NCBI GenBank assembly: GCA_025963345.1
Contig: JAOPUS010000049.1
Span: 1 to 10,294 of the forward strand
From: Blastococcus sp.
GTDB taxonomy: Bacteria > Actinomycetota > Actinomycetes > Mycobacteriales > Geodermatophilaceae
Length of the DNA: 10,294 nucleotides
Direction of reading: 5' to 3'
A program made the position numbers and the translations under genes. Shown one piece after another: positions 5,508-10,294 of the stretch. Position 1 is the stretch's first letter. Every line of letters starts with the position of its first letter. The notes below the pieces were generated by a model. It was not told where the DNA came from and searched no databases. It saw only the letters and a program-made list of their open reading frames with translations.

Positions 5508-6392
5508 GTGGCTCGAGGCAGCAGGCTCGCGCGGCTGGCCGCGCTCGGTCTCCTGGGGGTTCTGACCCTCACCGGATGCACCATGCCGAACAACGAGTTC
5601 TGGCGATTCGGCTGGCCGGACGGCATCACCGAGCAGTCCCAGGACATGCGCGAGCTGTGGACCGGGTCGGTCATCGCCGCGTTGATCGTCGGTATCGCCG
5701 TCTGGGGTCTGATCCTCTGGTCGGTGGTCCGCCACCGGAAGCGCTCGGACGAGCTGCCCAAGCAGACGGCGTACAACCTGCCGCTGGAGATCGTCTACAC
5801 GATCCTGCCGTTCCTGATCATCGCCGCACTGTTCTTCTTCACCGTCGTGGTCCAGGACCGGGTGCAGAAGCGCAGCGACAACCCGGACGAGACGATCGCG
5901 GTCAACGCCTTCAAGTGGAACTGGCAGTTCGTCTACCCGGAGACGACCGGCGTGGACGGCCAGCCGGTCAGCACCGTCGGCAACAGCTCCGAGATCCCGA
6001 TCCTGGTGCTGCCCACCAACCGGACGATCCGCTTCGAGGTCGCCTCCGCCGACGTCATCCACTCCTTCTGGGTACCGGAGTTCCTCTTCAAGCTCGACGT
6101 CATCCCGGGCAACGAGAACGGCCGGAACAACGTCTTCGAGGTGACCGTCCGCGAGGAGGGTGCCTACGTCGGCCGCTGCGCCGAGCTGTGCGGCACGTAC
6201 CACGCGTTCATGAACTTCGAGGTCCGTGCCGTGTCCGGCGGCGACTACGACGCCTACCTGGCGGCGCGCCAGTCGGGGATGTCCACCTCCGAGGCGCTGC
6301 AGGCGATCGGGCAGCCCGGGAAGTCGACCGCGACCACGCCGTTCGAATCGCTGCAGAATGGCAACGTCGGGCAGCAGTCCACCGGTGGCTGA
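5508..6392 (+). CDS. ctaC: Cytochrome c oxidase subunit II (aa3 type)
   Basis: The 294-residue subunit carries the CuA centre that accepts electrons and passes them to heme a in CtaD. It starts with GTG, with GAGGAGG 9 nt upstream. An N-terminal lipoprotein signal peptide ends in the lipobox LTGC, with Cys24 as the lipidated residue. Two membrane helices follow at about 53-74 and 95-116. The periplasmic cupredoxin domain (about 128-250) has every CuA ligand: His185, Cys224, Glu226, Cys228, His232 and Met235 (CAELCGTYHAFM), plus the aromatic KWNWQF (136-141). There is no fused cytochrome c domain, as expected where diheme QcrC donates electrons directly. A flexible Ser/Gln/Gly tail of about 40 residues ends the protein. 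ctaF follows after 51 nt. ctaD is not adjacent. Confidence 0.97.
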   Translation: MARGSRLARLAALGLLGVLTLTGCTMPNNEFWRFGWPDGITEQSQDMRELWTGSVIAALIVGIAVWGLILWSVVRHRKRSDELPKQTAYNLPLEIVYTILPFLIIAALFFFTVVVQDRVQKRSDNPDETIAVNAFKWNWQFVYPETTGVDGQPVSTVGNSSEIPILVLPTNRTIRFEVASADVIHSFWVPEFLFKLDVIPGNENGRNNVFEVTVREEGAYVGRCAELCGTYHAFMNFEVRAVSGGDYDAYLAARQSGMSTSEALQAIGQPGKSTATTPFESLQNGNVGQQSTGG

Positions 6393-6443
6393 GCTGAGCA
6401 CCGTCCCCTATCTGATCGTCTCGACGCACGAGGAGGCGCGACC

Positions 6444-6848
6444 GTGAAGGTCGAGTCGCTCATCTTTGGCATCATCGCGCTCTTCTGCGTGGTGGCCGCC
6501 GTGGTCTACGGCCTGTGGTCGCATGAGCCCATCGGGACGACGGCCCTGGTGCTCTCCGGCGGCCTCACCGGCCTGATCGGTGGCTTCTTCTGGTTCGTCT
6601 CGCGGCGCATCGACGCGCGCCCCGAGGACCGGAAGGACGCCGAGATCGCCGACGGCGCCGGCGGGCTGGGCTTCTTCAGCCCCGCCAGCTACTGGCCGTG
6701 CGCGCTGGCGCTGTCCGCCGCGATGATGGGCCTGGCGCTCGCGTTCTGGTACGCGTGGTTCATCGTCATCGCCGGGGTCGCGTTGCTCATCACGATCGGC
6801 GGCCTGCTGTTCGAGTACTACGTGGGGCAGAACGCCACCCAGAGCTAG
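6444..6848 (+). CDS. ctaF: Cytochrome c oxidase subunit IV, actinobacterial
   Basis: The 134-residue integral membrane protein has four helices at about 5-24, 33-52, 86-103 and 105-128. The loop between helices 2 and 3 contains the family hallmark RPEDRKDAEIADGAGGLGFF (59-78), followed by SPASYWP. This small subunit is specific to actinobacterial aa3 oxidases and associates with CtaC, CtaD and CtaE in the supercomplex. The start is GTG with AGGAGG (6431-6436) 7 nt upstream. It is co-oriented with ctaC at 51 nt and is followed by a strong hairpin, so ctaC-ctaF looks like a two-gene operon. Confidence 0.96.
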   Translation: MKVESLIFGIIALFCVVAAVVYGLWSHEPIGTTALVLSGGLTGLIGGFFWFVSRRIDARPEDRKDAEIADGAGGLGFFSPASYWPCALALSAAMMGLALAFWYAWFIVIAGVALLITIGGLLFEYYVGQNATQS

Positions 6849-6862
6849 CCCCTCAGCACCTC

Positions 6863-6902
6863 ACAGAGGGCCCTGTCCGCGATCGCGGACGGGGCCCTCT
6901 GT
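6863..6902 (+). terminator. Hairpin terminator after ctaF
   Basis: Arms 6863-6880 and 6885-6902 pair over 18 bp with one T.G wobble around a GATC loop, 14 nt after the ctaF stop. No T-run follows. The tip is the perfect palindrome GTCCGCGATCGCGGAC. Confidence 0.8.
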
Positions 6903-6995
6903 CGTATGGACGCGCGTTGCCTCCGGGGGTGTCCCGCGAGCCGCCGAACCTCCGGGTCGAGCTCCCGTCCCAGCCGAGGGTGGGTGCCGCACCGC

Positions 6996-7065
6996 GCTTC
7001 AGGGGCGTTCCTCGCGCGGGTGGACTCCTGCAGGACCCCAGGAGCGCGCACAACACCCCTGAAGC
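6996..7065. repeat. 70-bp nested inverted repeat in the ctaF-qcrB intergenic region
   Basis: The outer arms 6996-7009 and 7052-7065 (GCTTCAGGGG... / ...CCCCTGAAGC) match at 13 of 14 positions. Middle arms GCGCG (7014-7018) and CGCGC (7045-7049) and inner arms CTCCTG (7025-7030) and CAGGAG (7039-7044) continue the symmetry, with asymmetric internal loops. It stands about 95 bp past the ctaF terminator and 285 bp from the qcrB stop, so it is not an obvious terminator for either gene. Confidence 0.65.
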
Positions 7066-7295
7066 ACCCCGGCCGGAGTCGAGCCCGCGCCGTCGGGGAG
7101 CGGTGTACCGAAGGGTTCCGGCGCAGGGTTGGCTCACGGTTGCCGCGCCCTGTGGATGCGCAGTGGGTCACGGTGGGCCCGGCGGCCGGTGGGCGCAGCG
7201 CGGCTCGAGAGGGTGGCGGTGCGGGTCGGCCCGGCGCGGTCGCCGAGCCGGGAGCGTCGGACGTTCAGACGCTCGGGAGTGCAGTCCCGGACATG

Positions 7296-7332
7296 CAGCA
7301 GGGCCCCGGTGGAATCCACCGGGGCCCTGCTG
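7296..7332 (-). terminator. Hairpin terminator after qcrB
   Basis: Arms 7296-7312 and 7316-7332 form a perfect 17-bp stem with a 3-nt loop, 18 nt downstream of the qcrB stop. There is no T-run. The stem is symmetrical, so it could also stop transcription arriving from the ctaF side. Confidence 0.8.
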
Positions 7333-7350
7333 TGTCGCTGATGGCGCGGG

Positions 7351-9018
7351 TCAGTCGCGCGGCTCCTGCGGCCGGCCACCGTCGACCGGACGCCCGGACG
7401 ACGTCAGCTCGCGGTCGCCCTCGGCCGCGGCCAGCCCACGGCCCTCGCCGCGCTGCTCGAGCTCGACCTGCGTCGGCTCCTCGATCGGCCGGAAGAACCC
7501 GCGGATGGCCCGGCGGGCGCCGCCGACGTGGTTCATCCGCTTCGGCACCGGCGCACCGCCGTAGGCGAGGGTGCCGTGTCCGTGGTCGTCGACCGGGCCC
7601 AGCGGCTGGTGGACCTCGATGAACTCACCGTTGGGCAGCCGCCGGATGACACCGGTCTCGATGCCGTGCTCGAGCACCTCGCGGTCGTGCTGCTGCAGAC
7701 CCAGGCAGATGCGGTAGGTGAGCAGGTAGGCGACCGGCGGCACGACGATCATGCCGATGCGGCCCACCCACGTCATCGCGTTCAGGCTGATGTCGAACTT
7801 GTCGGCGATGACGTCGTTGCCGCCCGACATCCAGAGCCACACGTAGAAGGACAGGGCCATGGCACCGAGCGCCGTCCGGACCGGGACGTCGCGCGGACGC
7901 TGCAGCAGGTGGTGGGACGCCGTGTCGCCGGTCAGCTTGCGCTCGATCATCGGGTAGATCGCCAGGACCGTGAACATGGCACCCGCGACCACGACCGTCG
8001 GCCAGAAGAGCGCCGGGATCGTGTAGTCGCCGGGCAGGTTGATGTCCCACGGCGGGAACAGTCGGGTCGAGCCGTCGAGGAAGCCGATGTACCAGTCCGG
8101 CTGGGAGGCCGACGACACCTGCGCCGGGTTGTACGGGCCCCACAGCCAGATCGGGTTGATCTGCACGAGGCCACCGAGCAGTGCGCAGAGCCCGAAGACC
8201 ACGAAGACCAGGCCGGTCGCCTTCGCCGCGAAGGTCGGGAAGAGCCGGTTGCCGACGACGTTGTGCTCGGTGCGGCCGGCGCCGGGGAACTGGGTGTGCT
8301 TCTGCTTGACCAGGATCAGCAGGTGCAGCCCGATCAGCGCGAGCAGGATCGCCGGGATCAGCAGAACGTGGGCGATGTAGAAGCGCCCGATGATCTGCTC
8401 GCCGACGAAGTCCCCGTTGAACACGGCGAAGTGCGCCCAGGTGCCGATCACGGGGACCGACAGCAGGATCGCGCTGATGATCCGGAGGCCGGTGCCCGAG
8501 AGCAGGTCGTCGGGCAGGGAGTAGCCGGTGACGCCCATGAGCAGGGCGAGGACCAGCATGACCACACCGAGCATCCAGTTGGTCTCTCGCGGCCGGCGGA
8601 AGGCGCCGGTGAAGAAGATGCGCAGCAGGTGCACGACGATGGACGCCACGAACAGCAGCGCCGCCCAGTGGTGCAGCTGGCGCATGAACAGGCCGCCGCG
8701 GACGTCGAACGAGAGTCCGAGTGCCGAGTCGTAGGCGGCCGACATCTCCACGCCGCGCAGCGGTGCATAGGAGCCGTCGTAGACGACCTCACGCATCGAG
8801 GCGTCGAAGAAGAAGGTCAGGTACGTGCCCGACAGCAGCAGGATGATGAACGAGTAGAGCGCGATCTCCCCGAGCAGGAAGGACCAGTGGTCGGGGTAGA
8901 CCTTGTTCAGCGTCCGCCGCAGCCACGGCGAGAGGATCATGCGGTCGTCGAGTTCGGAGGCGGCCTCGCCCAGCTTGGTGGTGGGGGCGCCCGGTGCGGT
9001 GGCGGTGCGAGCGGCCAT
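7351..9018 (-). CDS. qcrB: Menaquinol-cytochrome c reductase cytochrome b subunit
   Basis: The 555-residue membrane subunit of the bcc complex oxidises menaquinol and carries two b hemes. The likely heme ligands are His116 and His130 on one helix and His217 and His232 on another, with the expected 14- and 15-residue spacings. The quinol-oxidation-site motif is PDWY (307-310), the actinobacterial form of PEWY. The N-terminal segment and about eight to nine helices match the family. A hydrophilic C-terminal tail from about residue 439 (Arg/Glu/Gly-rich, ending RPQEPRD) is typical of actinobacterial QcrB and would face the cytoplasm. The ATG shares one base with the qcrA stop (TGATG), implying translational coupling. 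This subunit is the target of Q203-type inhibitors in mycobacteria. A strong terminator follows. Confidence 0.97.
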   Translation of the reverse strand: MAARTATAPGAPTTKLGEAASELDDRMILSPWLRRTLNKVYPDHWSFLLGEIALYSFIILLLSGTYLTFFFDASMREVVYDGSYAPLRGVEMSAAYDSALGLSFDVRGGLFMRQLHHWAALLFVASIVVHLLRIFFTGAFRRPRETNWMLGVVMLVLALLMGVTGYSLPDDLLSGTGLRIISAILLSVPVIGTWAHFAVFNGDFVGEQIIGRFYIAHVLLIPAILLALIGLHLLILVKQKHTQFPGAGRTEHNVVGNRLFPTFAAKATGLVFVVFGLCALLGGLVQINPIWLWGPYNPAQVSSASQPDWYIGFLDGSTRLFPPWDINLPGDYTIPALFWPTVVVAGAMFTVLAIYPMIERKLTGDTASHHLLQRPRDVPVRTALGAMALSFYVWLWMSGGNDVIADKFDISLNAMTWVGRIGMIVVPPVAYLLTYRICLGLQQHDREVLEHGIETGVIRRLPNGEFIEVHQPLGPVDDHGHGTLAYGGAPVPKRMNHVGGARRAIRGFFRPIEEPTQVELEQRGEGRGLAAAEGDRELTSSGRPVDGGRPQEPRD

Positions 9019-10130
9019 CAGATGCGCTCCCGGTTCCAGTAGGTGGGGCCTACGGCCTCAATGTAGTCACTGGCCGCGACGAAGAAGCCCTCGCCGTCGA
9101 CCTCGAGAGGCAGCTGCGGGAGCGGCCGGGTAGCCGGGCCGAAGACCGGCTTGGCGCCCTGCGTGACGTCGAACTGCGACTGGTGACAGGGGCACAGGAT
9201 CCGGCTGGTCTCCTGCTCGTACAGGGAGACCGGGCAGCCGGCGTGAGTGCAGATCTTGGAGTACGCCACGTACTCGCCGTAGGCGAAATCGGCCTGCCCC
9301 CGGCGCGGGGTCAGCGACTGCACCTGCTCCGGGCGCAGCCGGATCAGCATCGTGGCGGCGTCGGCCTGCCGGTTGCCGCCGGGGACGGCCGGGAAGACGG
9401 TCTCCAGGGAGCCGGGCTGCTGGTCACCGGGGCGGATCGGGGTGCCGTCGTTGCGGACCAGGCGCACGCCCTTGGCCCACTCGGTGGTGCCGAGCGGGTT
9501 GCCCTTGTTGGGGTTCTTGATCAGACCACCGAGCGGCATGATCAGCATCAGGCCGAGGCCGCCGGCCATGAAGCCGAGGGACCGGGTGATCAGCTTGCGG
9601 CGGGCCAGCCCACTGTTGTGGAAGCCGCCGACCAGCGTCGCGCCGGCCGTGACCCGATCGAAGTGCGAGCCGTCGTGCTTGTCCTGGACCGCTGTCTCGT
9701 GCGGCAGCAGCTTCTTCGTGAAGAGCACCAGGCCGACGCCGACCAGGGCCATCGCCAGGCCCATGCACAGACCCAGCAGCGGGGTGAAGAGGGCGCTCCA
9801 CCCGCTCTCGGTGATCTCCCAGTGCCAGTCGGGGAGGAACCAGCCCGAGCCGACGTAGACGACGACGAAGAGGAAGGCGAAGACGCCGGCGAGGGTGAAG
9901 ACCAGGCCGATCTGGCGGATCGCCCGCTTCTCCATCGCCGAGCCCGGAGCGGGGCCCGGGTCGACGTGCAGGATCTCCACGCCGTCGTAGTGGGCACCCA
10001 GCCGGTCGAGCTCCTCGCGGCTCATGGCCGCCAGTTGCTCGGGGGTGTAGTCGTCGTCCGGGCCGCCGTAGAGCGGTCCAGGGACGTCCGCGCCGCCGGT
10101 CGAGCCGGGGCGGGTGTCGCGCGCGTTCAC
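9018..10130 (-). CDS. qcrA: Menaquinol-cytochrome c reductase Rieske iron-sulfur subunit
   Basis: The 370-residue Rieske protein passes electrons from menaquinol to the QcrC hemes. The cluster motifs are complete: CTHAGC (294-299) and CPCH (313-316). Ligands are Cys294, His296, Cys313 and His316; Cys299 and Cys315 form the stabilising disulfide. Unlike the single-helix proteobacterial protein, it has three membrane helices (about 70-94, 112-137, 184-204) after a hydrophilic N-terminal arm of about 65 residues. A twin-arginine pair (Arg177-Arg178 in ARRKLITRSLG) precedes helix 3. In Streptomyces the first two helices of QcrA are Sec-inserted and the third uses Tat, and the same is likely here. 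The GTG start overlaps the qcrC stop (GTGA), and the stop overlaps the qcrB start. Confidence 0.97.
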   Translation of the reverse strand: MNARDTRPGSTGGADVPGPLYGGPDDDYTPEQLAAMSREELDRLGAHYDGVEILHVDPGPAPGSAMEKRAIRQIGLVFTLAGVFAFLFVVVYVGSGWFLPDWHWEITESGWSALFTPLLGLCMGLAMALVGVGLVLFTKKLLPHETAVQDKHDGSHFDRVTAGATLVGGFHNSGLARRKLITRSLGFMAGGLGLMLIMPLGGLIKNPNKGNPLGTTEWAKGVRLVRNDGTPIRPGDQQPGSLETVFPAVPGGNRQADAATMLIRLRPEQVQSLTPRRGQADFAYGEYVAYSKICTHAGCPVSLYEQETSRILCPCHQSQFDVTQGAKPVFGPATRPLPQLPLEVDGEGFFVAASDYIEAVGPTYWNRERI

Positions 10131-10294
10131 GCCTTGCTCCCCATCCAGAAGATTCCGAACAGCAGGGCGCCGATGCCGACGACCCAGATGACCAGACCCT
10201 CGCTCACCGGGCCGATGCGGCCGATGCCGGCACCGCCCGGGTCCGCCTGCTGCTTGATGGTCTGGACGTAGTTGATGACCGCGCGCTTCTCATC
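10127..10294 (-). CDS. qcrC: Menaquinol-cytochrome c reductase diheme cytochrome c subunit, C-terminal end (partial)
   Basis: The last 55 residues are present; the 5' part lies beyond the right edge. The sequence begins DEKRAVINYVQTI, the end of the second cytochrome c domain. It continues through a Gly-rich linker with GRIGPVSEGLVIW, then one membrane helix (about VIWVVGIGALLFGIFWMG), and ends SKA. This matches the C-terminal anchor of actinobacterial QcrC. The CxxCH heme motifs would be upstream and are not seen. The TGA stop overlaps the qcrA GTG. QcrC links QcrA to the CuA site of CtaC in the supercomplex. Confidence 0.92.
   Translation of the reverse strand, partial: DEKRAVINYVQTIKQQADPGGAGIGRIGPVSEGLVIWVVGIGALLFGIFWMGSKA

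Larger units (their letters stand above)
6849..7350. other. 502-bp intergenic region between converging operons, no gene seen
   Basis: This stretch lies between the ctaF stop and the qcrB stop. Open frames occur on both strands, but none has a convincing start, ribosome binding site, or recognisable protein. It holds the ctaF terminator (6863-6902), a 70-bp nested inverted repeat (6996-7065), a smaller inverted repeat (GAGCGTC/GACGCTC, 7252-7274) and the qcrB terminator (7296-7332). In mycobacteria mmpS3 and Rv2197c occupy the equivalent place. Nothing resembling their products is seen here. Confidence 0.7.

Noticed and set aside
7140..7165. CTGTGGATG resembling a DnaA box
   Set aside because: It is a single partial match with no cluster and no dnaA/dnaN context; it does not support an origin.
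6906..7171. Overlapping open frames on both strands in the ctaF-qcrB gap
   Set aside because: Both strands are open only because stop codons are rare at this GC content; no ribosome binding site, domain or plausible protein composition was seen.
7300..7335. GGTGGAATCCACC resembling a tRNA T-arm
   Set aside because: It is the tip of the perfect 17-bp qcrB terminator; no acceptor, D or anticodon arms are present.
7528..10271. Long plus-strand open frames opposite qcrB and qcrA
   Set aside because: The products are low-complexity Arg/Asp/Gln/Glu-rich sequences without domains and mirror the third-position GC bias of the real genes.
1..10294. CRISPR arrays, insertion sequences, integrase or att sites
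   Set aside because: No regularly spaced direct repeats, transposase or integrase motifs, or tRNA-flanked duplications were seen; the two long inverted repeats enclose no gene.

Overview
The window is high-GC DNA from an actinomycete. GTG starts are frequent, and at least three genes look leaderless. The respiratory genes are the actinobacterial type: a three-helix Rieske protein, actinobacterial subunit IV (CtaF), and QcrB with a PDWY quinol-site motif and a long C-terminal tail. Composition and layout would fit Geodermatophilaceae (Blastococcus/Geodermatophilus/Modestobacter), but the family placement is inference.

Layout: (1) The last 42 codons of an unidentified plus-strand gene and a hairpin terminator. 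(2) On the minus strand, an aldo/keto reductase preceded by a DUF3043 membrane protein. (3) Divergent from these, a plus-strand A-type Fe-S carrier (erpA-like). (4) A convergent intergenic stretch with a terminator and a second long inverted repeat. (5) A minus-strand cluster read as 2-TM protein, DUF3817 protein, asnB. (6) Divergent from that cluster, ctaC-ctaF on the plus strand. (7) A gene-free stretch of about 500 bp with three hairpins. (8) On the minus strand, qcrC-qcrA-qcrB, with qcrC cut by the right edge.

CtaC and CtaF are two subunits of the aa3 oxidase, and QcrC, QcrA and QcrB form the bcc complex. Together these belong to the bcc-aa3 supercomplex, which moves electrons from menaquinol to oxygen without a soluble cytochrome c. 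The catalytic subunit CtaD is not in the window. CtaE is expected upstream of qcrC, outside it. ErpA could supply Fe-S clusters, including in principle that of QcrA. The AsnB-type amidotransferase may act on asparagine or on the cell wall.

The order DUF3043 / erpA / asnB / ctaC-ctaF / qcrBAC, with the same relative orientations, matches what I recall of the Mycobacterium tuberculosis Rv2193-Rv2206 region. The window is therefore mostly a conserved core locus. The less ordinary parts are two roughly 70-bp intergenic inverted repeats, a hairpin just upstream of the ctaC ribosome binding site, matching leaderless-start promoters, and two small membrane proteins next to the oxidase and asnB. I found no defence system, mobile element, CRISPR array or RNA gene.
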